This document shows, piece by piece, positions 53,402-61,517 of a DNA stretch of 64,000 nt. Within the stretch, counting starts at the first letter, position 1. Each line of letters starts with the position of its first letter. Where the stretch lies: contig NZ_JBQCFP010000129.1 in assembly GCF_051958935.1 (NCBI RefSeq), forward strand, positions 4,343 through 68,342, in the 5' to 3' direction. The position numbers were made by a program, and so were the translations under genes. The notes under the pieces were generated by a model. That model worked only from the letters and a program-made list of their open reading frames with translations. It was not told the origin of the DNA and did not search any database. The DNA is from Dokdonella_A sp051958935. GTDB taxonomy: Bacteria; Pseudomonadota; Gammaproteobacteria; Xanthomonadales; Rhodanobacteraceae.

Positions 53402-54868
53402 ATGAAGACTTCGAACGCCCGTGTCGTTCCGCCCAGTTCCTCGCTGCGCCCGCTCGCCGCCTGCATGGCCGCGTGCCTGTCCGTCACCGCGCCCGCGCTG
53501 CACGCGGGTTCGCGCCTGGACGCCTTGCGCGCGCACGTGAGCGATGGCCGCGTCGTCGTGCCGCCGGCCCTGCTGCAACACCTGCTCGGCACGGCCGAGT
53601 CCGCGGCGCCCGCCCGGCCGTCGTCGACGCGGGTCGTCACCAACTGCGACGACAGCGGCGCAGGCAGCCTGCGCGACACGATCGGTGCGGCGCTCACCGA
53701 CGATACGATCGACCTCACGCAGCTCACGTGCAGCCGCATCACCCTCACGAGCGGCGCGATCTACTTCGCGCAGAACAATCTCGCGATACAGGGCCCGGGC
53801 GCGAACCGGCTCGTGATCGACGGTGATCTGCATGACGGCATCTTCGTCGACCTCGGCACGGGTACGGTCGAGGTATCGGGCGTCATGATGGAAAACAGCT
53901 TCAAGTACCGCACGACCGACGACGCGCTCGGCGGTTGCGTACATGCGCAGGGTAGCGTCGTGCTCGACCGCGTGCTCATGCGCAACTGCAACGCGCTGAG
54001 CACCGGGAACCGCGCCGCGCTCGGTGGCGCGGTATGGGCGGGAGCAGGGGTGGTGCTGCAGGACAGCGTCATCACTGGCAGCATGGCCAAGGCGACGGGC
54101 TGGGGCTACGCCAGCGGCGGCGCCGTCTATGCGCGCGACGGGCTGGTCAGCAAGTACAGCACGATTTCCAACAACGTCGCGATCAGCGAAAGCGCGACGC
54201 CCTCGTTCGGCGGTGGCCTGTTCATCTGGAACGGCGGCCTCGTGCTCGGCTCGACGATCTCCGGCAACCAGGCCGCGCGCATGGGCGGCATCGCCACCAA
54301 GGGTGATCCGAGCTACACGCTGACGATGGTCAACAGCACCGTGTCCGACAATGTCGCCAACCGGTTCGGCGGCATCTTCTCGGTCGGCAAGCTCAACCTC
54401 TACAACAGCACGATCGCGTTCAACACCTCGCACGAGTGGGACGTCGGCCTCGGCTACTACCTCGGAGCCGGCGTGCACATCAGCGTCCCCGGTGAAATGG
54501 ACAGCACGATCATCGCCAACAACGTCAACACGGCTGCGCCCTTGCAGTATCCGACCGTGGACCTGACCGGCAAGGCAGGGGCGGGCTTCAACGGCGGCCA
54601 CAACAACGTGATGCTCTGCGGCGCGCCCTGCCCGAACGACACCACGCACGACGATCCGGGCCTGGGCCCGCTCAAGGACCAGGGAGGCTCGACGCGCACG
54701 CGCCGACCGACACCGGGCATCTGGGACACGTTCGGTGGCAACAACGTGCTCGGTTGGGCATGGGACCAGCGCGGCGTCGGCTATCCGCGCCAGTCACCAC
54801 CCGACTGGCCGGAGATCGGCGCGCTGCAGATCAACTCCGAGCTCATCTTCGCGAACGGCTTCAACTGA
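53402..54868 (+). CDS. secreted right-handed beta-helix-like protein with GF-type C-terminal tail
   Basis: A 488-residue exported protein. After a signal peptide (about 1-36, ending APALHA) it has NCDDSGAGSLRDTIGAALTDDTIDL, the typical start of CSLREA-type beta-helix proteins. Many short turns follow, such as VSGVMMENSF, VLDRVLMRNCN, TISNNVAISES and STISGNQAARMGG. It ends PEIGALQINSELIFANGFN, a tail similar to two other exported proteins in the window. Likely a surface or extracellular protein. ATG at 53402 is preferred; the long open frame upstream overlaps recQ and is a shadow. Confidence 0.82.
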   Translation: MKTSNARVVPPSSSLRPLAACMAACLSVTAPALHAGSRLDALRAHVSDGRVVVPPALLQHLLGTAESAAPARPSSTRVVTNCDDSGAGSLRDTIGAALTDDTIDLTQLTCSRITLTSGAIYFAQNNLAIQGPGANRLVIDGDLHDGIFVDLGTGTVEVSGVMMENSFKYRTTDDALGGCVHAQGSVVLDRVLMRNCNALSTGNRAALGGAVWAGAGVVLQDSVITGSMAKATGWGYASGGAVYARDGLVSKYSTISNNVAISESATPSFGGGLFIWNGGLVLGSTISGNQAARMGGIATKGDPSYTLTMVNSTVSDNVANRFGGIFSVGKLNLYNSTIAFNTSHEWDVGLGYYLGAGVHISVPGEMDSTIIANNVNTAAPLQYPTVDLTGKAGAGFNGGHNNVMLCGAPCPNDTTHDDPGLGPLKDQGGSTRTRRPTPGIWDTFGGNNVLGWAWDQRGVGYPRQSPPDWPEIGALQINSELIFANGFN

Positions 54869-55020
54869 CGTCGACACGACGGACCTTGCGCCCGCGGGGT
54901 CGCCTGCAGGCGCGGCGCGACGCCGCGCCGTGCCTGCGGGCGCGCCGTGGGACAGCGCGGTTCGGTTAGACTGCGTGCGGCCGCCACTGGCGGCCGCTGC
55001 CCGCACGTCGACCGCACCGC

Positions 55021-56433
55021 ATGCCCGATCCCCGCACGCCGAAAACGCCGCGCACCCCGCTTCGTCGCCGTGCGCCGCTCGTCGCCGTGCTCCTCCTCGG
55101 CGGATGCGCAGTGGCGCCGTTGCCGCCGCTGCAGCGCGATGCGCCGAGCACGTGGCAGCACGCGGATCGCGTCGACGCGCCGGCGCCGGACCTGCGCGGC
55201 TGGTGGAAGGCATTCGGCGACACCGAGCTCGATCGCCTCGTCGATGCCGCGCTCGCCGACAATCTCGGCATCGCCCAGGCCCGCCTCCGGATCGAGGCCG
55301 CGCGCCTGCTGGATGCGCATGCGAACGACGCGTCGTTGCCGCAGTTCGGCTTCCGCACCTACGCCGAGCCGACGCCCGACAGCAGCGCGAGTTATTTCCA
55401 GGCGGGCTTCGACGCCAAATGGGAGTTCGGCCTGTTCGGTCGCGCGCAAAGCCGCGCGCGCGTGTGCGCCGGCGATCTCGGCATCGCCGAGAGCGAGGCG
55501 CAGGCCGCGCGTGTGAGCGTCGTCGCCGAAGTCGTGCGCACGTACGTCGAGCTGCGCGGCGCCGAACGCCGCCTCGAATTGCTCGAACGCATCGCGGCGC
55601 AGGCCGGACGCAGGCGCGACTTGCTGGCGACGCGCGAGCGATTGCACCTCGCTGCCGCACGCGAAGTCGCGCATGCGCGCGACGACGAGGCGGCCGCACA
55701 GGCGGCGTTGGCCGAACCGCGTGCGGCGATCGTGCGTGCGCGCCGGCAGCTCGCCGCCCTGCTCGCGCGCGACGACGAGGAGGGGGTGGCCAGCGGCGCA
55801 CCACCCGTGCTCGGCGTGACGGCGGCGGCGATCGATGTGCTGCCGGCCGATCTCTTGCGCACGCGCCCGGAGATCCGCCGCGCCGAGCATGAAGTCGAGA
55901 AGGCCGCCGGCGAACTCGGCATCGCCGAATCGGATCTGTATCCGCACATCGGCCTTGGTGGCGCGTTGACCTACGCCGCGCGCGTGATCGGCCACACGCG
56001 TCTGTCGAACGCGGACGGCATCGTCACGTTCGGCCCCGCGATCGAGATTCCGTTGTTCGACTGGGGCGCGCGCCACGCTGCGAAGGATGCGAGGGCCAGG
56101 GCGCTGCAGGCCAGCGTGCTCGCCTATCGCCAGGCCGTGCTCGATGGCGTCGCCGAGGTCGAGACGGCGATGGCCGCGCTGCATGAACGCACGCGTGCCG
56201 CCGGCGCACTGCGCGACGGCGCGGCGGCACTCGGCGACGAGGCGCACTCGACCGCGGCACTGCAGCGCCTCGGGCTCGCCGACGGCATCGACACCGCCGC
56301 GTCGGACACGGCCGCGCTGCAGGCCCAGCTCGATCTCCTCGCGGCGGAGCAGGAGCGCAGCCTCGCGTTCGTCGCGTTGTACAAGGCGCTCGGCGGCGCG
56401 CCGCTGCCGTCCGCTCAAGGCGGTACCGGCTGA
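55021..56433 (+). CDS. TolC-like outer membrane efflux lipoprotein (NodT family)
   Basis: Outer-membrane channel of a tripartite efflux system, 470 residues. The N-terminal lipobox is LLGGCAVAP. The mature protein has RGWWKAFGDTELDRLVDAALADN as in NodT/OprM factors and two TolC-like repeats of long helices. LPADLLRTRPEIRRAEHEV and FGPAIEIPLFDWGAR are family signatures. The stop and the permease ATG overlap by 1 nt (TGATG), showing an operon with the following ABC genes. Confidence 0.92.
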   Translation: MPDPRTPKTPRTPLRRRAPLVAVLLLGGCAVAPLPPLQRDAPSTWQHADRVDAPAPDLRGWWKAFGDTELDRLVDAALADNLGIAQARLRIEAARLLDAHANDASLPQFGFRTYAEPTPDSSASYFQAGFDAKWEFGLFGRAQSRARVCAGDLGIAESEAQAARVSVVAEVVRTYVELRGAERRLELLERIAAQAGRRRDLLATRERLHLAAAREVAHARDDEAAAQAALAEPRAAIVRARRQLAALLARDDEEGVASGAPPVLGVTAAAIDVLPADLLRTRPEIRRAEHEVEKAAGELGIAESDLYPHIGLGGALTYAARVIGHTRLSNADGIVTFGPAIEIPLFDWGARHAAKDARARALQASVLAYRQAVLDGVAEVETAMAALHERTRAAGALRDGAAALGDEAHSTAALQRLGLADGIDTAASDTAALQAQLDLLAAEQERSLAFVALYKALGGAPLPSAQGGTG

Positions 56434-57560
56434 TGGTGCCGCTCGCACGCAAGACGCTCGTGCACGAATGGCGGCGCTTCCTGCCGTCCGCGCTCGCGGT
56501 CGCGTTCTCGGGCCTGCTGCTGCTCGTGCAGGCGGCGCTCGTGTTCGGCATCTTCAACAGCTCCGCGGTGTACATCCGCAAGTCCGGCGGCGATCTCTGG
56601 CTCGGCTATCCCGGCACGCAGAGCATCGAACTCGGCCGGCCGATCCCGCAGCAGGCGGAGATCGCCGCGCTGATGGACCCGGCGGTCGAGCGGGTCGAGC
56701 CGTTCGACTGGATCGACGGCGACTGGCGTGGTCCCGCCGACAAGGGGGGCGTGTCGGTGTTCGTGTCCGGCATCGACACGCGCGCCGATGCGCTCATGTT
56801 CGCCGATGCGCTCACGCCCGGGCTGCGTGCGCGGCTCGACGAGCCCGACGGCGTGATCGTCGATCGCGCAGATCTCCCCAAGCTCGGCCTCGACGTCGGC
56901 GGACAGGCGGTCGTCAACGGTCATCGCGTGCGGATCGTCGGCGTCGGCAGCGGCCTGCGTGCGCTCGGTGGCGTCAACATCGTCACCTCGCTCGCGACCT
57001 CACGCCGCCTCGCCGACGGCGACAGCGGCGGCCGCGTCGCCTACTACGTGGTCAAGCTGCGCGCCGGCAGCGACGCGGCGGCCGTGCGCAAGCGCCTGCA
57101 GCCGCACGGGCAGCGCACGTTCGAGGTGTGGACGCGCGACGCGTTCGCGCGGCGCGCGGTCAGTTACTGGATGTTCGAGACCGGCGCGGGCCTCGGCGTG
57201 GTGTTGCTCGCGATCGTCGTTGTCGTGGTCGGCGCGTTGATCACGAGCCAGACCTTGATGGGCGCGGTCGCCGGCTCGATCCGCGAGTATGCGACGCTGC
57301 ATGCCCTCGGCGTCGGTTTCGCGCGCCTGCGGCGCGTCGTGCTCGAGCAAGCCGCATGGGTCGGCGCGTTCGGCCTTCTCGTCGGCGGCGTCGCCACCGC
57401 CGTCGTGGTCCTGCTCGCGCACCGGCGCGACGTGCCCGTGCAACTGGACATCGTCACCGTCGCGGTCTGTGCGACGCTGGTGATGGGCATCGCCTTGCTG
57501 TCCGGTCTTGCCGCCGTGCGCGCATTGCGCCACGCCGATCCGGCGTTGCTGCTGCGCTGA
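56433..57560 (+). CDS. ABC transporter permease, FtsX/DevC-like
   Basis: Inner-membrane permease of 375 residues with the four-helix FtsX/MacB architecture. There is one helix at about 19-42 (SALAVAFSGLLLLVQAALVFG), a large periplasmic domain (about 45-245), and three helices at the C-terminus (VVLLAIVVVVVGALITS, FGLLVGGVATAVVVLLA, LVMGIALLSGLAAV). It ends in DPALLLR, as in DevC-type permeases. It pairs with the ATPase gene that starts 1 bp after its stop. Confidence 0.9.
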   Translation: MVPLARKTLVHEWRRFLPSALAVAFSGLLLLVQAALVFGIFNSSAVYIRKSGGDLWLGYPGTQSIELGRPIPQQAEIAALMDPAVERVEPFDWIDGDWRGPADKGGVSVFVSGIDTRADALMFADALTPGLRARLDEPDGVIVDRADLPKLGLDVGGQAVVNGHRVRIVGVGSGLRALGGVNIVTSLATSRRLADGDSGGRVAYYVVKLRAGSDAAAVRKRLQPHGQRTFEVWTRDAFARRAVSYWMFETGAGLGVVLLAIVVVVVGALITSQTLMGAVAGSIREYATLHALGVGFARLRRVVLEQAAWVGAFGLLVGGVATAVVVLLAHRRDVPVQLDIVTVAVCATLVMGIALLSGLAAVRALRHADPALLLR

Positions 57561-57561
57561 C

Positions 57562-58266
57562 ATGAACGCCGCCCTGGTCGCCGATGCGTTGTCGAAGTCG
57601 TTCACCACCGGCGCGGTGCGTACCGACGTGCTGCGCGACCTGTCGATCGAGATCATGGCCGGCGAGCTCACGCTCGTCTCGGGTCCGTCCGGCTGCGGCA
57701 AGAGCACGTTGCTGGCGATCCTCAGCGGCTTGCTGCGCCCGGACGGTGGCCGAGCGTTCGCGCTTGGCCAGGACCTCGCGCGTCTTGCGCCGGCGGAACT
57801 CGAGCGGTTCCGGCTGCGCCACACCGGTTTCGTGTTCCAGGGTTTCAACCTGTTCCCGGCGCTCAGCGCGCTCGAGCAGGTGATGCTGCCGCTCGGCTAC
57901 CTCGGCATCGACGACGCCAGCGCACGACGGCGCGCGAGCGACGCGCTCGCCGAGGTCGGCCTCGGCAGCCGCATTCAGCTCAAGCCGGCGGAACTGTCCG
58001 GCGGCGAGAAGCAGCGCGTCGCGATCGCGCGCGCGCTCGCGAAGGAGCCGCAGCTGCTGTTCGCCGACGAGCCGACCAGCGCGCTCGACGCGGCCAACGG
58101 CCAGATCGTCATCGATACCCTGCATCGGATCGCGCGCACGCATGGGGCGACGGTGCTCTGCGTGAGCCACGATCCTCGCCTCGTCGGCCACGCCGACCGC
58201 GTGCTCGCGATGGAAGACGGACGCATCCTCGCCGACCGGCGCGTCGGCGCGCCGGCGCCGGCGTGA
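57562..58266 (+). CDS. ABC transporter ATP-binding protein, MacB/DevA-like
   Basis: A 234-residue ATPase with Walker A SGPSGCGKSTLLAIL, the Q-loop FVFQGFNLFPALSALEQVMLPL (in parts), signature ELSGGEKQRVAIARALA, Walker B LLFADEPTSALDA and H-loop VLCVSHDPR. This matches the LolD/MacB/DevA class that powers FtsX-type permeases. ATG at 57562. Its stop overlaps the GTG start of the chromate transporter by 4 nt. Confidence 0.93.
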   Translation: MNAALVADALSKSFTTGAVRTDVLRDLSIEIMAGELTLVSGPSGCGKSTLLAILSGLLRPDGGRAFALGQDLARLAPAELERFRLRHTGFVFQGFNLFPALSALEQVMLPLGYLGIDDASARRRASDALAEVGLGSRIQLKPAELSGGEKQRVAIARALAKEPQLLFADEPTSALDAANGQIVIDTLHRIARTHGATVLCVSHDPRLVGHADRVLAMEDGRILADRRVGAPAPA

Positions 58267-59432
58267 GCGCGGAGCGCGCAGGCGACGTGTTCGCGCAGGC
58301 GCTGCGCCTCGGCGCGACCTCGGTCGGCGGGCCGATCGCCCACCGCGGCGATTTCGAGCGCACCTACGTGCGCCGCCTGCGCTGGCTCGACGCGGACGAA
58401 TACGCAAGCCTCGTCGCGACCTGCCAGGTGCTGCCCGGCCCGACCAGCAGCCAAGTCGGCTTCCTGATTGGCCTGCGCCGCGCCGGGTGGGCGGGCGCGT
58501 TCGCTGCCTGGCTCGGCTTCACGACGCCGTCGGCGCTGCTCATGCTCGCATTCGCGTGGACGCTGCCACGCCTTTCCGCGTCACCCGCGGTGCTGTTGCA
58601 CGGCCTCGCCCTTGCGACCGTCGCGGTGGTCGCGCAGGCGGTGGCGAGCATGGCACGACGGCTTTGCACGGACGTTGCACGCGTGGCGATCGCCGGTGCC
58701 GGCGCGTTCGCCATGCTGCTTCACGGCAGCGCCGCGCTGCAGTTCGTCGTGCTCGCCGCGGGCGCCGTGCTCGGCATGCTCGCGTGCCGCGACGCGACCC
58801 TGCCTCGCGGCGCTGCGGCGGCGGTGACGACGTCGCGCGCGGCGCTGCTCGCGCCCGCGCTCGCCCTCGCCGGCGTCGTCGGGGCGTTCGCCGCCGCCGC
58901 ATTCGCGCCGCACGGCGCGGCGGCGTTCCTCGGCGTGTTCTACCGCGCCGGCACGCTCGTGTTCGGCGGCGGCCACGTCGTGCTGCCGCTGTTGCGCGAC
59001 GGACTCGTGCCTGCGTGGATCGGCGACGACGCATTCCTGTCGGCCTATGGCTTCGCGCAGGCGCTGCCGGGGCCGCTGTTCGCGATCGCCGCGTATCTCG
59101 GCGCGGTGGCGTCGCCGCCGGGCGGCATCGCCGCGATGGCGGCGTTGGCGCTGCTCGCGTTGTTCCTGCCCGGGATGCTGCTTGCGGTCGGTGCGCATCA
59201 CCTGTTCGGCCGCGCGGCGTCGCGCGCGCGCGTGGCGCCCGCGCTGGCCGGCGTCAACGCGGCGGTGGTCGGCCTGCTCGCCGCGGCGTTGTACGATCCG
59301 GTCTTCACCGGCGCCGTGCACGGCACCGCGGATGCGATGATCGCGCTCGGCGCGCTCGTGCTGCTGGGGGCGCGGGTGCCGCCGCTCGCGGTCGTTGCCG
59401 GTTGCGTCGCGTGCGCGATGCTCGCGTCGTGA
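58263..59432 (+). CDS. chrA: chromate transporter ChrA
   Basis: Inner-membrane chromate efflux protein of the CHR family, 389 residues, the two-domain long form. The first domain has SVGGPIAHRGDFERTYVRRLRWLD and CQVLPGPTSSQVGFLIG. The second has LVFGGGHVVLPLLRDGLVP and GFAQALPGPLFAIAAYLGA. The GTG start (58263) overlaps the ATPase stop as GTGA, so it is translated within the efflux operon. This is an unusual place for chrA. The HlyD-like gene follows after 53 bp. ChrB-type regulators are absent. Confidence 0.93.
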   Translation: MSAERAGDVFAQALRLGATSVGGPIAHRGDFERTYVRRLRWLDADEYASLVATCQVLPGPTSSQVGFLIGLRRAGWAGAFAAWLGFTTPSALLMLAFAWTLPRLSASPAVLLHGLALATVAVVAQAVASMARRLCTDVARVAIAGAGAFAMLLHGSAALQFVVLAAGAVLGMLACRDATLPRGAAAAVTTSRAALLAPALALAGVVGAFAAAAFAPHGAAAFLGVFYRAGTLVFGGGHVVLPLLRDGLVPAWIGDDAFLSAYGFAQALPGPLFAIAAYLGAVASPPGGIAAMAALALLALFLPGMLLAVGAHHLFGRAASRARVAPALAGVNAAVVGLLAAALYDPVFTGAVHGTADAMIALGALVLLGARVPPLAVVAGCVACAMLAS

Positions 59433-59485
59433 AACGCTCGTATATGCTCGGCGCACGCGCTCGCGCCGGTCGGAGGTGGGGTGGA

Positions 59486-60394
59486 ATGACGAAGAGGATG
59501 CGTGCGTGCTGGATACCGCTGCTGTTCGTGCCGATGTTGCTGCTGGCCGCGTGTTCCGACGATGTGTTTGACCGCACGGCATCGGCGGCGCCCGCGAACG
59601 GCAGCTGGATCGCGATGGCGCGCGGCCAGGTCGATGTCGAGGGTGGCCTCATCCGCGTCGTGGCGTCGCGTGATGGAAGAGTGGAAGAAGTACGCGTCGA
59701 GGACGGCGACGTCGTGAAGCAGGGCGACGTACTCGCGCGGCTCGACCAGCGCCAGGCGCGCATCGCGCTCGGCGTCGCCGAGGCCGGCGTCGCGCAGGCG
59801 AACGCGCAGCTCGGCGTCCTGAAAGCGAAGCTCGCGCCCGCGGCGCAGGCGGCCGAGCGAACGGCTGCGGCAGCGACGGCCGGCGCGGCGAGCGGGCAGA
59901 GCGCCGACGATGCAGGGACCGCGCTCGCCGTGCTGAAGGCCGAGGTCGCGGTCGCCGAAGCGGCGTCGAAGGCCGCGCATGCACATCTCGAAGAAGCGCG
60001 CGCCGAACTCGACGCGCGCACGATCACCGCACCGTCGGCGGGGCGCATCGTGCGCCGCTCGGTGCACGTCGGCGACGCGGTGTCCACGCAGGCGACAAGC
60101 GAGCTGTTCCAGTTGCTGCCCGACCGCCCGCGCATCGTGCGCGCCGAACTCAACGAGGCCTACGTCGACCTGGTCACGCCCGGCATGCGCGCCGAGGTCG
60201 TGCGCGACACCGACCAGGGCACGCCGATCCCCGCCGAAGTGCTGCGCGTCGGCGAAGTGTTCGGACCGAGCCGCCTCACCGACGACCCGGTCGAACGCGC
60301 CGGCGCGCACGACGTCGAGTGCGTGCTGCGCCTGGACGGCGGCACGTTCCGCATTGGCCAGCGGGTGCTGGTGCGCTTCATCAGGCAGGGCTGA
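59486..60394 (+). CDS. HlyD-like membrane fusion lipoprotein (efflux periplasmic adaptor)
   Basis: Periplasmic adaptor of 302 residues. The signal peptide ends in a lipobox (LLLAACSDD). The mature protein has a biotinyl-lipoyl half (ASRDGRVEEVRVEDGDVVKQGDVLARLDQRQ) and an Ala-rich hairpin (about 95-165). The second lipoyl half reads ITAPSAGRIVRRSVHVGDAVS, and a beta-barrel region (VRAELNEAYVDLVTPGMRAEV) follows. This is the DevB-like partner of the TolC/permease/ATPase genes upstream. ATG at 59486, with GGAGG at 59472. An ATG at 59498 is possible. Confidence 0.9.
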   Translation: MTKRMRACWIPLLFVPMLLLAACSDDVFDRTASAAPANGSWIAMARGQVDVEGGLIRVVASRDGRVEEVRVEDGDVVKQGDVLARLDQRQARIALGVAEAGVAQANAQLGVLKAKLAPAAQAAERTAAAATAGAASGQSADDAGTALAVLKAEVAVAEAASKAAHAHLEEARAELDARTITAPSAGRIVRRSVHVGDAVSTQATSELFQLLPDRPRIVRAELNEAYVDLVTPGMRAEVVRDTDQGTPIPAEVLRVGEVFGPSRLTDDPVERAGAHDVECVLRLDGGTFRIGQRVLVRFIRQG

Positions 60395-60398
60395 CGGC

Positions 60399-60605
60399 GT
60401 GAAGCGAGGCCTGAGGGCCGAGAAGCGAGGGCCGAGGGTGCAGGGCTGAGGGCTGAACCGCCGGTTTGCACGGAGCCGTACTGGCTCCATCGGACCGCAC
60501 TCCGCAACACGTGGACGATGTGCGGTATCGAACAAGCGGTACGATCACATCGAGCGATGCGGCCAACTCCGCGCAGCCGTCAGCCCTCAGCCCCAAGCCT
60601 CCGCC
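60399..60605. repeat. dispersed repeat of the GAGGGCTGAGGG family, copy 3 (paired arms)
   Basis: The left arm (60399-60457) holds GTGAAGCGAGGCCTGAGGGC, GCGAGGGCCGAGGG and AGGGCTGAGGGCTG. The right arm (60573-60605) has GCAGCCGTCAGCCCTCAGCC in inverse orientation. About 115 bp of unrelated sequence lies between them. The unit starts 5 bp after the HlyD-like gene stop and fills most of the 294-bp gap before the phosphatase gene. No promoter is recognised. Confidence 0.55.
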
Positions 60606-60688
60606 TTCGCGACCCGAAACCACCCCGAAAGGCACCCCCGCTACGCTGTAACCGTGGCGGTCCTCCGACGGGCCGCAGGAAGCAACCC

Positions 60689-61387
60689 GTGTCCCACTGG
60701 ACCATCCTCTGCGATTTCGACGGCACGATCTCCGTCGAGGACATCACCGACTCCCTGCTCGAACGCTTCGGCCGCCCCGGTTGGCAGGCGCTGGAGCAGG
60801 CATGGAAGCGCGGCGAGATCGGTTCGCGCGATTGCATGGCACAGCAGGTCGGCCTGCTCGATGCGAGTGACGCCGAGCTCGACGCGCATCTCGACGGCAT
60901 GATGATCGATCGCGCGTTCCCGGCTTTCGTCGCGGCGACGCGCGACGCGGGCGTGCCGCTGACGGTGCTCAGCGATGGCCTCGACTACGCGATCCGCCGC
61001 GTGCTCGGCCAGCACGGACTCGACGACCTGCCGATCGTCGCCAATCGCCTCGAGGCGGTCGGCGAGAGCGGCTGGCGCCTGGAGTTCCCGCACGGCCGGC
61101 CGAACTGCCGCAGCGGCAACTGCAAGTGCGCGAGCGCGGGTGATGCGCATGCCGATCGCAAGCGCGTGCTCCTGATCGGCGACGGCACTTCGGACTTCTG
61201 CGTCGCCGGCGAAGCCGATCTCGTGTTCGCCAAGCACCGGTTGATCGAACACTGCCGCTCGGCCGGCATCCCGTACGTGCCGATCACCGGCTTTGCCGAC
61301 GCGCTCGAGTTGCTGCCGACCCTGCTCGCGGGCGAACTGGCGGCGCACGGCCAGGCGGCCCCGGCCCCGTCGCCGCAGGTCGCCTGA
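60689..61387 (+). CDS. MtnX-like HAD-IB phosphatase
   Basis: A 232-residue HAD phosphatase. It has motif I ILCDFDGTISVEDITDSLLERFG, motif II VLSDGLDYAIRRVL and motif IV LLIGDGTSDFCVAGEADLVFAK, matching MtnX/SerB-type enzymes. A short CxxxNCKC-type cysteine pair (CRSGNCKC) is a family feature of the MtnX clade. I chose the GTG at 60689 (VSHWTILCDFDG) with AGGA 8 nt upstream; upstream codons lie in the repeat. MtnX acts in methionine salvage, but the other salvage genes are not adjacent here, so the substrate is open. Confidence 0.82.
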   Translation: MSHWTILCDFDGTISVEDITDSLLERFGRPGWQALEQAWKRGEIGSRDCMAQQVGLLDASDAELDAHLDGMMIDRAFPAFVAATRDAGVPLTVLSDGLDYAIRRVLGQHGLDDLPIVANRLEAVGESGWRLEFPHGRPNCRSGNCKCASAGDAHADRKRVLLIGDGTSDFCVAGEADLVFAKHRLIEHCRSAGIPYVPITGFADALELLPTLLAGELAAHGQAAPAPSPQVA

Positions 61388-61517
61388 CGCATCGATACCG
61401 TCGCGCCGCAGCGGCTCCTGCGCCACCGCCGCAGGAACGCTTCATCCGCGGCGCTTTTTCAAGACATCCCGCCGCCCCTCCTGCGGTGATCGGCCTTCCG
61501 GAGTCCCCTCCTTGAAC

